Positions 10,027 through 22,620 of a stretch of 64,000 nucleotides of DNA are shown here, in pieces. Position numbers and translations under genes: made by a program. Positions within the stretch are counted from its first letter, which is position 1. Each line of letters begins with the position of its first letter. The DNA is from Plasmopara viticola (taxonomy: Eukaryota > Oomycota > Peronosporomycetes > Peronosporales > Peronosporaceae), in NCBI GenBank assembly GCA_001695595.3, contig MBPM02000030.1, forward strand, positions 558,001 to 622,000. Direction: 5' to 3'. A model generated the notes under the pieces. The model worked only from the letters and a program-made list of their open reading frames with translations, ran no database searches and was not told the DNA's origin.

Positions 10027-11820
10027 GGACGGATCTGTGGCCGTACATCACCGTAGCGCCTTAAAATATTGATCTCACGCTTTGATGTGGCTCCATTGAG
10101 TTTGTGCATGTCTAGATAGATAGATAGGGTGTGTGTCTGTGGCCGTACGTTATACCAGCGATTTTAAATAGTGGTATCATGCGTAGTTGTTGCTCGATTG
10201 CGTCTTTGGATATCCAGATATCTATACATGACGAATCTGGAGCCGTAAAGCATCATGTGCTCAAAAACCACGAATATAAGAGTTGCTGTGGCTCGATTGT
10301 GTCCATACATGTCCAGATATATAGTACGGAGATTGGGCCGTAAAATATCGTAACACTTTGAGAGACTGATTCCAAGCTTAGTCGTGGCTCTATTGCGTCT
10401 GTGCACGTCTGAAGAAAAATAAGGTCGGATTTGTGATCGCACAGCATCTTAGCGCTCGCAAAAAGTGGTCACATGTGTAGATGTGGCTCGATTGCGTCCT
10501 TGCATGTCTAGATATTCATAAGAAACGGGATCGTAGCCGTAAAGCATCATACTCTAAAAAAGAGTGCTTTTCCGACTTGTTGTGGCTCGATTGCGTCCTT
10601 GCATTTCCATATATACAGACAGAACAAAGCTGTAGCCATAAAGCATCTTAGCGCTTTGAAGGAGTGATTCCAAGCTGATTTGAGGCTCTCTTTCGGCTGC
10701 GCATGTCTGAAATAGTAGACAGGACGGATCTGTGGCCGTACATCACCGTAGCGCCTTAAAATAGTGATTTCACGCTTTGATGTGGCTCCATTGAGTCTGT
10801 GCACGTCTAGATTGAAAGATAGGGTGTGTGTCTGTGGCCGTACGGTATACCGGCGATTTAAGAAGTTGTATCATGCGGATTTGTAGCTCGATTGCATCCT
10901 TAGATGTCTAGATGTCTATACGTGACGAATCTATAACCGCAAAGCATCATGTGCCCCGAATCCACGAATATACGAGTTGCTGTGGCTCGGTTGCGTCCTT
11001 ACATGTCCAAATATATACAGATCGGATGTTTGACCGTAAAATATCTTAACACTTTGAAAGAGAGTGATTCCAAGCTTAGTCGTGACTCTATTGCGTCTGT
11101 GCACGTCTGAAGAAAAAGACAGGTCGGATCTGTGATCGTACAGCACCTTAGCGTCTTCAAAAAGCGGTCACATGTGTAGCTGTGGCTCGATTGCGTCCTT
11201 GCATGTCTAAATATTCATAAGAATCGAGATTGTAGCCGTAAAGCATCATACTCTTCAAAATAGTGATTTTCCGACTTGTTGTGGCTCGATTGCGTCCTTG
11301 CATTTCCATATATGCAGACAGGATATAGATGTAGCCATAAAGCATCTTGGCGCTTTGAAGGAGTGATTCCGAGCTGATTTGTGACTCTCTTGCGTCTGCG
11401 CATGTCTGAAAAAATAGACAGGACGAATCTGTGGCCGTACATCATCTTAGCGCCTTAAAATAGTGATTTCACGCTTTGATGTGGCTCCATTGAGTCTGCG
11501 CACGTCTAGATAGATAGATGGGGTGAAACTCTGGCCAATCGGTATCTCAGCGCTTTGAACGAGTGGTCACATATGTAGTTGTGGCTCGATTGCGTCCTTG
11601 GATGTCCTGAGCTCTATACGTGATGAAGCTGTAGCCGTAAAACATCCTGTGCTCCAAATAGCGGTTACACGAGTTGCTGTGGCTCGATTGCGTCCATGCA
11701 TGTCCAGATATATAGACAGGACGGATCTATGTCCGTAAAATATCTTAGCGCTTCGAAAGATTGATTCCAAGCTTAGTTGTGGCTCTAATGCGCCTGCGCA
11801 CGTCTGAAGAAAAAGACTGG
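10027..11820 (+). repeat. 2.19-kb HOR, block 4, ~396 bp shorter than block 1
   Basis: Collinear with block 1 at an offset of 4,626 bp to about 11660, then at 4,230 bp. About 396 bp, four monomers, are missing between the two similar GTAGCCGTAAAACATCCTGT segments of block 1. It ends where the next zone begins (GGCTCTGTGGCCAAACAGC near 11823). Confidence 0.85.
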
Positions 11821-13754
11821 ACGGCTCTGTGGCCAAACAGCATCTCCGCGTTTAAAAGGGTGATCACATGCGGAGTTGTGGCTCGGTTGCGTCCGTGCAT
11901 TTGCGGATATATACAGAACAAATCTTTGGCCTTAAAGCATCTTAGAGCTCTGAAAGAGTGATTTCACGCTTATTTGTGGCTCTATTGCGTCTGCGGACAT
12001 GTCGAAAAATAGACAGGGCGGGTCTGTGACCGTACAGCATCTCAGCCCTTCAAAATAGCTATTTTAGGTATGGCTCGATTGCGTCCAGGACGCATCTGTG
12101 TCATACAGCATCTTAGTGCTATAAAAGGGTGATCAAAATTTTTATTTTACTCTATTGCGTGCGTGCATGTCTAGATAGATCAATTGAAAGGACGCATCTG
12201 TGACCGTACAGCATCTATGCGCTTCAAAAGGTTTGGGTGTGGCTCGATTGCGTTCGTGCATGGCTAGACAGACCGGCAGGACGGATCTGTGACCGTACAC
12301 CAACATAGCGCTTTAAAAGGGTGATCATAAGCTTTAATGTGGCTCTATTGCGTCCGTGCATATCTAGACAGATAGATAGGACAGGCCTGTGGTCGTACGC
12401 TATCCCAGCGCGTCGAACGCTTGGCTGTAGCTCTATTTTGTTCGTACGTGTCTAATAAAATAGACAAGACAATCTTTCGTTGTACCTTCTTAGCGCTTCT
12501 AGGGGGCGATCATATGCGAAGTTGTAGCTCGAATGCGTCCGTGCATGTGTTGAAAAAAAGATTGGACTCTGTTGAGTCGGTCCATGTCAGAAAGATGAAG
12601 AAGGCAATTCTGTGGCCGTAAACCCTTTGAGCGCCTAAGAAAAGCGGTCATATGGAAAATTGGGGCTCGAATGCGTCCGTGCATGTCTTCATGGATAGAC
12701 AGGATTGATGTGTGGTTGTAAAGCATCTCAGCGCGTCAAAAGGATTCTTTTACGCTTAGTTGTGGATGTATTGCGTCCATGCATGTCTATATAGATAGAC
12801 AAGACGGATATGCGGTTGTACAGCATAATTGAGCTCCGAAGGGGCAATCATATGCGAAGTTGTGGCTCTATTGCATCGGTGCATGTCCAAATCGATAGAT
12901 AGGTCGCATATGCGGCCGTACATATCGTAGCTATATTGCGTCGGCGCATGTCTTGATGGATCGACAGGAAAGTTTGTGGTTGCATGGCATCTCAGCGCGT
13001 CAAAAAGCTCTACTAACGTGCGTGTCCAGATTAATAGCCAGGACGCATCTATGGCCGTCAAAGATCTCAGCAATTCAAAAGGGTAAGTTGTAACTCTATT
13101 GTGTCCTTTCATGTCTAGATACATCGACAGGGCAGATCTGTGGTCGTAAAGCACCTTAGCGCGTCGAAAGGGTGCTTCTCATCGTAGTTGTGGCTCTAAT
13201 GGGACCGCGTATATTTGTATCGATACAAAGGTGCTTTTGTGACCGTACAGAAGCAGATAATAAGCTCGAACGTGGCGCTATTGCGCCCGTGCATATCTAG
13301 ACAGACAGATAATTTTCCTGTGGTCGTACATCATCTCGGTGCGTCAAAAGGGTGATTTTACGCTTGATTGAGGCTCTACTGCATCCGTGGATGTTTAGAC
13401 AGAAAGCCAAAACCGATCTGTGGTCGTATAACATCTCAGCGCGTTGAAAGAGTGATTGTAATCTTGGTTGTGGCTTAATGCGACCGTTCTTATTCGTAAA
13501 GACTGACAAGATGCATCTGTGACCGTACACGATATTTGCGCTGTTAAAGGGTGATCAAATGCTAAAATGTAGCTCCATCTTTGTCCGCGCATATCTTGAA
13601 AAGATGACAGGATAAGTCCGTGCTGGTACACCATCTAAGCGCTTTAAAGAGGCGTTCGTATGGAAAGTTGTGGCGTTAAAGCGCCCGTGCATGTCTAGAT
13701 GAATAGACAGATGAGATCTGTAGTTGTACAGTATCTCAGCGCGTCAAAACGGTT
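11821..13754 (+). repeat. Poorly ordered divergent monomers (transition zone)
   Basis: About 20 monomers with the lowest mutual similarity of the array and several shortened units, for example 12040-12130 and 12215-12240. No multi-monomer period was seen, although the right end (about 13470-13754) already has E-, F- and G-like monomers in the order used by the 680-bp HOR. It separates two HOR families and looks like old, non-homogenised satellite. Confidence 0.75.
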
Positions 13755-14787
13755 CTTCTGCACTTAGTTGTTAATCTATCGCGTCTGTGCATGTCCAAAG
13801 CAGTAGTCAGAAACCATTTGTGACCGTAGAGTATCTTTCGCTTTAAAAGGTATGCTACGACTCTATTGTGTCCGCGCATGTCTACATTAATTGACAGGAC
13901 GGATCTGTGGTCGCACAGCATCATTGCGCGTCGAAAGAGAGATTTTATCCAAAAGAGTGGGTCTAATGCGACCGTGTTTATCTAGACAGATGGACAGGAC
14001 GCATCTTCGACCGTACATCATCTTAGCGCTGTTAACAAGCGATCAAATGCTTTAATGTGGCTATATTTTTGTCCGTACATGCAGCCATAACGAATCTGTG
14101 GTCCAAAACCACCTCAGCGCGTCGAAAAGGAGGGTTTAACCTTAATTGTGGCTCTAACGCAACCATTCTTCTTTGTATAGACTGACAGGAGGGATCTGTG
14201 ACCGTACACAATATTTACGCTGTTAAAAGGTGAATAAATGCTTTTATGTGGCTCCATTTTTGTCCGTGCATGTCTTGAAAGATAGTTAGGACGGATCTAT
14301 TGTCGTACACCATCTAAGCGCTTTGAAGAGGCAATCATATTGCAAATTGTGGCTCGAATGCGTCCGTGCATGTCTAGATAGAAAGACAGGATAGCTCTGC
14401 ACTTGTACAGCATCTCAGCGCGTCAAAAGGGTTCTTCTACACTTAGTTGTGAATCTATCGCGTCCCAGCACCTTCAGATCAGTAGCCAGGACGCATTTGT
14501 GGCCGTGGAGCATCTTATCACTTAAAAAGGTACTCTGCGACTCTATTGTGTCCGTGAATTTCTACATAAAAAGACAGGACAGATATGTAATCGCACAGCA
14601 TCATAGCGCGCTGAAAAGAATTTGTTTCCAAAGATTTGGCTCTAATGCAACCGTGTGTATCTAGACAGATAGACAGGACGCATCTTCGACCGTACATCAT
14701 CTTAGCGCTGTTAAAGGGCGATCAAATGCTTTTATGTGGCTATATTTTTGTCCGTACATGTAGCCAAAACGAATCTGAGGTCAAAAA

Positions 14788-15524
14788 CCACAGTCACAAA
14801 TGCGTCCTGGCTACTGGTCACAACTGCGTCCTGGCTACTAGTCTGGACATGCACAGACGCGGTAGATTAACAACAAAGTGTAAAGGCGACCTTTTGACGT
14901 GCTGAGATGCTGTACAAATACAAATCTATCCTGTCTATTCATCTAGACATGAACGGACGCATTCGAGCCACAACTTCCGATATGAACACCTCTTTAAAGC
15001 GCTTAGATGGTGTACCCGCACAGACTTGTCCTGTCTATCTTTCAAGACATGCACCGACAAAATGGAGCCACATTAAAGCATTCGATCTCCCTTTAACAGC
15101 GTGAATATTGTGTACGGTCACAGATGCATCCTGTCAGTCTATACAAAGAAGCACGATTGCATCAGAGCCACAAGAAAGATTGAATTCTTCCTTTCGACGA
15201 GCTGAGTTGGTATACGACCACAGATTCGTTTTGGCTACATGCACGGACAAAAATATAGCCACATTAAAACATTTGATCGCTTTTTAATAGCGCTAAGATG
15301 CTGTACGGTCAAAGATGCGTCCTGTCTATCTGTCTGAATAAACACGGTCGCATTAGAGCCAAGACACCTCTGCATCGACGCATGAGGATCCTGTGCAATC
15401 ACACATCCATCATGTCTATTTATCTAGACATGAACGGACACAATAGAGTCGCAGCTTACCTCCACGCCCACAAATGCGTCCTGGCTCCCGATCTGAACAT
15501 GCAGAAACGCGATAGATTCACAAC
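14788..15524 (-). repeat. Inverted 680-bp HOR, copy 1
   Basis: All monomer hallmarks here read as reverse complements (ATCCTGTCTAT, TGTACGGTC, GAGCCACA). The order on the + strand is A'-G'-F'-E'-D'-C'-B'-A', one full HOR plus one extra A. Left junction: direct D sequence ends in AAAACCAC, and CCAC is also the start of the reversed A monomer. Right junction: reversed A ends in TTCACAAC and direct E/F resumes with AGGTGATCAAATGC. The length is 737 bp. Confidence 0.9.
14794..14841 (+). repeat. 24-bp tandem duplication at the inversion breakpoint
   Basis: TCACAAATGCGTCCTGG... (14794-14817) is repeated with one clear substitution plus a final-base change as TCACAACTGCGTCCTGG... (14818-14841). It lies a few bases inside the left inversion junction. 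The same structure occurs in the second copy from about 17637. Confidence 0.8.
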
Positions 15525-16205
15525 AGGTGATCAAATGCTTCAATGTGACTTATTGTTTTGTCAGTGCATGTCTTATAAGATTGACAGGACAAATCTGGGC
15601 TAGTACACCATCTAACCGCTCTAAAGAGGTTTTCATATGGGAAGTTATGGCTCTAATGCGTCCGTGCATGTCTAGATGAATAGACAGGATAGATCTGTAG
15701 TTGTGCAGCATCTCAGGACGTCAAAATGGTTATTCTACACTTGGTTGTGAATCGATCGCGTCTGCGCATGTCCAGCGGTAGCCAGGAAACATTTGTGGCC
15801 GTGGAGCATCTTATCGCTTAAGAAGGTAACTTGCGACTCTATTGCGTCCGTGCATGTCTAGATAAAAAGATAGGACGAACCTGTGGTCGCACAGCATCAT
15901 AGCGTGTCGAAAGAGTGATTTTTACCAAAGAGTTGACTCTAATACGACCGTGTATATCTAGACAGATAGACAGGACGCATCTTTGACCGTACGGCAATAT
16001 AGCGCTGTTAAAAAGCGATCAAATGCTTTAATGTGGCTATATTTTTGTCCGTACATGTAGTCAAAACGAATCTGTGGTTGTACACCAACTCAACGCGTCG
16101 AAAGGAAGAATTTAGTCTTTCTTGTGGATCTGATGTAACCATGCTTCTTTGTGTAATTTGCCAGAATGCGTCTGTGACCGTACACAATATTTACGCTGTT
16201 AAAGG

Positions 16206-16505
16206 GTGATCAAACTCTATAATGTAGCTCTATTTTTGTCCGTGCATGTCTCGAAAGATACGGAAAAAGTCTGTGCTGGTACACCATCTAAGCACTTTAA
16301 AGAGGTATCCATTTGGGAACTTGTGGCTCGAATCCGTCCGTGCATTCCTGAAACATAGACAAAACATGTCTGTGTTGTTACACCATCTAAGCGCTTTAAA
16401 GAGGTCTTCATATGGGACTCCAATGCGTCCGTGCATGTCTTGAAACATAGCCAAAACAAGTCTTTGCTGATACACCATCTAAGCGCTCTAAAGAGGTGTT
16501 CATAT
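16206..16505 (+). repeat. Local amplification of F-type monomers, copy 1
   Basis: Three consecutive monomers share the F-type 3' half (ACACCATCTAAGC-CTTTAAAGAGGT) and AAAAC/AAAAG variants in place of CAGGACGG, so the HOR here has nine monomers rather than seven. The same arrangement is at about 19049-19350 and 21962-22265. Confidence 0.75.
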
Positions 16506-17442
16506 GGGAAGTTGTGGCGCCAAAGCGTTCGTGCATGTCTAGATGAATAGACAGGATAGATCTGTAATTGTACAGCATTTCAGCGCGTCAAAAGGGTTCT
16601 TCTAAACTTAGTTGTGAATCTATCGCGTCCCTGCGCGTTCGGATCAGTAGCCAGGACGCATTTGTGGACGTGGAGCGTCTAATTAATTGAAAAGGTACTC
16701 CGCGACTCTGTCGTGTCCGTGCATGTCTACATAAATAGACAGGACGGATCTGTAATCGCGCAGCATCATAGCGCGTTAAAAAAGATTTCTTTTCCAAAGA
16801 TTTGGCTCTAATGCGACCGTGTGTATCTAGACAGATAAACAGGACGCATCTTCGACCGTACATCATCTTAGCGCTGTTAAAGGGATATCAAAAGCTTTAA
16901 TGTGGCTAATTTTTTGTCCGAACATTGAGCCGAAACGAATCTGTGGTCGTACACCAACTCAGCGCGTCAAAAGGAAGACTTTAATTTTTCTTGTGGCTCT
17001 AACGTAATCGTGCTTCTTGTATAGACTGACAGGATGCATCTGTGACCGTACACAATATTTACGCTGTTAGAGGGAGATCAAATGCTATAATGTGGCTCTA
17101 TTTTTGTCAGTGCATGTCTTGAAAGATAGACAGGACGGATCTGTGCTCGAAACCATCTAAGCGCTTTAAATAGGCATTTATATGAAAGGTTGTGGCTCGA
17201 ATGCGTCCGTGCATGTCTAGATAAAAAGACAGGATAGGTCTGTATTTGTACAGCATTTCAGCGCGTCAAAAGGGTTCTTTTATACTTAGTTACGAATCTA
17301 TCGCGTCCCTGCACGTTCAGATCAGGTGCCAGGACGCCTTTGTGGCCGTGGAGCATCTTATTGCTTCAAAAGGTAAGCTGCGACTCTATTGTGTCGGTGC
17401 ATGTCTACATAAAAAAACAGGACAGATATGTAATCGCATAGC

Positions 17443-19446
17443 ATCATAGCGCGCTGAAAAGAATTTGTTTCCAAAGATTTGGCTCTAATGCAACCGTGTG
17501 TATCTAGACAGATAGACAGGACGCATCTTCGACCGTACATCATCTTAGCGCTGTTAAATGGCGATCAAATGCTTTTATGTGGCTATATTTTTGTCCGTAC
17601 ATGTAGCCAAAACGAATCTGCGGTCGAAAACCACAGTCACAAATGCGTCCTGGCTACTGGTCACAACTGCGTCCTGGCTACTAGTCTGGACATGCACAGA
17701 CGCGGTAGATTAACAACAAAGTGTAAAGGCGACCTTTTGACGTGCTGAGATGCTGTACAAATACAGATCTATCCTGTCTATTCATCTAGACATGAACGGA
17801 CGCATTCGAGCCACAACTTCCGATATGAACACCTCTTTAAAGCGCTTAGATGGTGTACCCGCACAGACTTGTCCTGTCTATCTTTCAAGACATGCACTGA
17901 CGAAATGGAGCCACATTTAAAGCGTTCGATCACCCTTTAACAGCGTGAATATTGTGTACGGTCACAGATGCATCCTGTCAGTCTATACAAAGAAGCACGG
18001 TTGCATCAGAGCCACAAGAAAGATTGAATTCTTCCTTTCGACGAGCTGAGTTGGTATACGACCACAGATTCGTTTTGGCTACATGCACGGACAAAAATAT
18101 AGCCACATTAAAACATTTGATCGCTTTTTAATAGCGCTAAGATGCTGTACGGTCAAAGATGCGTCCTGTCTATCTGTCTGAATAAACACGGTCGCATTAG
18201 AGCCAAGACACCTCTGCATCGACGCATGAGGATCCTGTGCAATCACACATCCATCATGTCTATTTATCTAGACATGAACGGACACAATAGAGTCGCAGCT
18301 TACCTCCACGCCCACAAATGCGTCCTGGCTCCCGATCTGAACATGCAGAAACGCGATAGATTCACAACAGGTGATCAAATGCTTCAATGTGACTTATTGT
18401 TTTGTCAGTGCATGTCTTATAAGATTGACAGGACAAATCTGGGCTAGTACACCATCTAACCGCTCTAAAGAGGTTTTCATATGGGAAGTTATGGCTCTAA
18501 TGCGTCCGTGCATGTCTAGATGAATAGACAGGATAGATCTGTAGTTGTGCAGCATCTCAGGACGTCAAAATGGTTATTCTACACTTGGTTGTGAATCGAT
18601 CGCGTCTGCGCATGTCCAGCGGTAGCCAGGAAACATTTGTGGCCGTGGAGCATCTTATCGCTTAAGAAGGTAACTTGCGACTCTATTGCGTCCGTGCATG
18701 TCTAGATAAAAAGATAGGACGAACCTGTGGTCGCACAGCATCATAGCGTGTCGAAAGAGTGATTTTTACCAAAGAGTTGACTCTAATACGACCGTGTATA
18801 TCTAGACAGATAGACAGGACGCATCTTTGACCGTACGGCAATATAGCGCTGTTAAAGAGCGATCAAATGCTTTAATGTGGCTATATTTTTGTCCGTACAT
18901 GTAGTCAAAACGAATCTGTGGTTGTACACCAACTCAACGCGTCGAAAGGAAGAATTTAGTCTTTCTTGTGGATCTGATGTAACCATGCTTCTTTGTGTAA
19001 TTTGCCAGAATGCGTCTGTGACCGTACACAATATTTACGCTGTTAAAGGGTGATCAAATTCTATAATGTAGCTCTATTTTTGTCCGTGCATGTCTCGAAA
19101 GATACGGAAAAAGTCTGTGCTAGTCACCATCTAGGCACTTTAAAGAGGTATCCATTTGGGAACTTGTGGCTCGAATCCGTCCGTGCATTCCTGAAACATA
19201 GACAAAACATGTCTGTGTTGATACACCATCTAAGCGCTTTAAAGAGGTCTTTATATGGGAAGTTGTGGATCCAATGCGTCCGTGCATGTCTTGAAACATA
19301 GACAAAACAAGTCTCTGCTGATACACCATCTAAGCGCTCTAAAGAGGTGTTCATATGGGAAGTTGTGGCGCCAAAGCGTCCGTGCATGTCTAGATGAATA
19401 GACAGGATAGATCTGTAATTGTACAGCATTTCAGCGCGTCAAAAGG
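17443..19446 (+). repeat. Segmental duplication, copy 2 (about 2.0 kb)
   Basis: Partner of 14600-16602. It carries the second inverted HOR and the second F-amplified HOR. Only scattered substitutions and small indels separate the copies. Between the copies (about 16603-17442) lies just over one normal HOR of the older subtype. Confidence 0.85.
17631..18368 (-). repeat. Inverted 680-bp HOR, copy 2
   Basis: Same A'-G'-F'-E'-D'-C'-B'-A' composition and the same junction sequences as the first inverted block, 738 bp (one base longer). The shared breakpoints show a single inversion event that was later duplicated with its flanks. Confidence 0.9.
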
Positions 19447-20088
19447 GTTCTTCTACACTTAGTTACGAATCTATCGCGTCCCTGCACGTTCAGATCAGGT
19501 GCCAGGACGCCTTTGTGGCCGTGGAGCATCTTATTGCCTCAAAAGGTAAGCTGCGACTCTATTGTGTCCGTGCATGTCTACATAAAAAGACAGGACAGAT
19601 ATGTAATCGCAAAGCATCATAGCGCGTTGAAAAAGATTTCTTTTCCAAAGATTTGGCTCTAATGCGACCGTGTGTAATTAGACAGATAGACAAGACGCAT
19701 CTTCGACCGTACATCATCTTAGCGCTGTTAAAGGGATATCAAATGCTTTTATGTGGCTATATTTTTGTCCGTACATGTAGCCAAAACGAATCTGCGGTCG
19801 TACACCAACTCAGCGCGTCGAAAGGAAGACTTTAATAATTTTTTGTGGCTCTAACGTAACCGTGCTTCTTTGTATAGACTGACAGGATGCATCTGTGACC
19901 GTACACAATATTTACGCTGTTAGAGGGAGATCAAATGCTATAATGTGGCTCCATTTTTGTCAGTGCATGTCTTGAAAGATAGACAGGACGGATCTGTGCT
20001 CGAAACCATCTAAGCGCTTTAAATAGGCATTTATATGAAAGGTTGTGGCTCGAATGCGTCCGTGCATGTCTAGATAAAAAGACAGGAT

Positions 20089-20770
20089 AGGTCTGTATTT
20101 GTACAGCATTTCAGCGCGTCAAAAGGGTTCTTCTACACTTAGTTACGAATCTATCGCGTCCCTGCACGTTCAGATCAGGTGCCAGGACGCCTTTGTGGCC
20201 GTGGAGCATCTTATTGCTTCAAAAGGTGAGCTGCGACTCTATTGTGTCCGTGCATGTCTACATAAAAAGACAGGACAGATATGTAATCGCATAGCATCAT
20301 AGCGCGTTGAAAAGAAATTTTTTCTAAAGATTTGGCTACAATGCAACCGTGTGTATCTAGACAGATAGACAGGACGCATCTTCGATCGTACAGCATTTTA
20401 GCGCTGTTAAAGGGATATCAAATGCTTTAATGTGGCTATATTTTTGTCCGTACATGTAGCCAAAACGAATCTGTGGTCGTACACCAACTCAGCGCGTCAA
20501 AAGGAAGACTTTAATCTTTCTTGTGGCTCTAACGTAACCGTGCTTCTTGTATAGACTGACAGGATGCATCTGTGACCGTACACAATATTTACGCTGTTAG
20601 AGGGAGATCAAATGCTATAATGTGGCTCTATTTTTGTCAGTGCATGTCTTGAAAGATAGACAGGACGGATCTGTGCTCGAAACCATCTAAGCGCTTTAAA
20701 TAGGCATTTATATGAAAGGTTGTGGCTCGAATGCGTCCGTGCATGTCTAGATAAAAAGACAGGATAGGTC
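20089..20770 (+). repeat. HOR copy duplicated non-adjacently (partner at about 23677-24358)
   Basis: This HOR carries private variants (AAATTTTTTCTAAAGATTTGGCTACAATGC and TTCGATCGTACAGCATTTT regions) that recur unchanged 3,588 bp to the right, while the intervening HORs have different variants. Identity ends near 20770/24358 (GTATTTGTAC against GTAGTTGTAC). Confidence 0.8.
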
Positions 20771-21769
20771 TGTATTTGTACAGCATTTCAGCGCGTCAAA
20801 AGGGTTCTTCTACACTTAGTTACGAATCTATCGCGTCTCTGCACTTTCAGATCAGTAGCCAGGACGCCTTTGTGGCCGTGGAGCATCTTATTGCTTCAAA
20901 AGGTGAGCTGCGACTCTATTGTGGCCGTGCATGTCTACATAAAAAGACAGGACAGATATGTAATCGCATAGCATCATAGCGCGTTGAAAAGAATTTTTTT
21001 CCAAAGATTTGGCTCTAATGCAACCGTGTGTATCTAGACAGATAGACAGGACGCACCTTCGACCGTACAGCATTTTAGCGCTGTTAAAGGGATATCAAAT
21101 GCTTTAATGTGGCTATATTTTTGTCCGTACATGTAGCCAAAACGAATCTGTGGTCGTACACCAACTCATCGCGTCAAAAGGAAGACTTTAATCTTTCTTG
21201 TGGCTCTAACGTAACCGTGCTTCTTGTATAGACTGACAGGATGCATCTGTGACCGTACACAATATTTACGCTGTTAGAGGGAGATCAAATGCTATAATGT
21301 GGCTCCATTTTTGTCAGTGCATGTCTTGAAAGATAGACAGGACGGATCTGTGCTCGAAACCATCTAAGCGCTATAAATAGGCATTTATATGAAAGGTTGT
21401 GGCTCGAATGCGTCCGTGCATGTCTAGATAAAAAGACAGGATAGGTCTGTATTTGTACAGCATTTCAGCGCGTCAAAAGGGTTCTTCTACACTTAGTTAC
21501 GAATCTATCGCGTCCCTGCACGTTCAGATCAGGTGCCAGGACGCCTTTGTGGCCGTGGAGCATCTTATTGCTTCAAAAGGTAAGCTGCGACTCTATTGTG
21601 TCGGTGCATGTCTACATAAAAAAACAGGACAGATATGTAATCGCATAGCATCATAGCGCGTTGAAAAGAATTTTTTTCCAAAGATTTGGCGCTAATGCAA
21701 CCGTGTGTATCTAGACAGATAGACAGGACGCATCTTCGACCGTACATCATCTTAGCGCTGTTAAATGGC

Positions 21770-22620
21770 GATCAAATGCTTTAATGTGGCTATATTTTTG
21801 TCCGTACATGTAGTCAAAACGAATCTGTGGTTGTACACCAACTCAACGCGTCGAAAGGAAGAATTTAGTCTTTCTTGTGGATCTGATGCAACCATGCTTC
21901 TTTGTGTAATTTGCCAGAATACGTCTGTGACCGTACACAATATTTACGCTGTTAAAGGGTGATCAAATTCTATAATGTAGCTCTATTTTTGTCCGTGCAT
22001 ATCTCGAAAGATACGGAAAAAGTCTGTGCTGGTACACCATCTAAGCACTTTAAAGAGGTATCCATTTGGGAACTTGTGGCTCGAATCCGTCCGTGCATTC
22101 CTGAAACATAGACAAAACATGTCTGTGTTGTTACACCATCTAAGCGCTTTAAAGAGGTCTTCATATGGGAAGTTGTGGCTCCAATGCGTACGTGCATGTC
22201 TTGAAAGATAGACAAAACAAGTCTCTGCTGATACACCATCTAAGCGCTCTAAAGAGGTGTTCATATGGGAAGTTGTGGCGCTAAAGCGTCCGTGCATGTC
22301 TAGATGAATAGACAGGACAGATCTGTAATTGTACAGCATTTCAGCGCGTCAAAAAGGTTCTTCTAAACTTAGTTGTGATTCTATCGCGTCCCTGCGCGTT
22401 CGGATTAGTAGCCAGGACGCATTTGTGGCCGTGGAGCATCTTATCACTATAAAAGGTACTATGCGACTCTGTCGTGTCCGTGCATGTCTACATAAATAGG
22501 CAGGACGGATCTGTAATCGCGCAGCATCATAGCGCGTTAAAAAAGATTTCTTTTCCAACGATTTGGCTCTAATGCGACCGTGTGTATCTAGACAGATAGA
22601 CAGGGCGCATCTTCGACCGT
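21770..22620 (+). repeat. Third, partial copy of the F-amplified HOR segment
   Basis: Closely similar to about 16014-16860 at an offset near 5,756 bp, including CAACTCAACGCGTCG, the three F-type monomers and CTGCGCGTTCGGAT. It is not preceded by the inverted block, so it spread or was duplicated separately. Confidence 0.75.

Larger units (their letters stand above)
14600..16602 (+). repeat. Segmental duplication, copy 1 (about 2.0 kb)
   Basis: Nearly identical to about 17443-19446 at an offset of 2,843-2,844 bp. It includes the inverted HOR and the following F-amplified HOR. Before 14600 and after 16602 the copies differ at several bases (for example TTGTGAATC against TTACGAATC just beyond the right end). 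A small deletion near 16412 (GGGACTCC against GGGAAGTTGTGGATCC) separates the copies. Confidence 0.85.
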
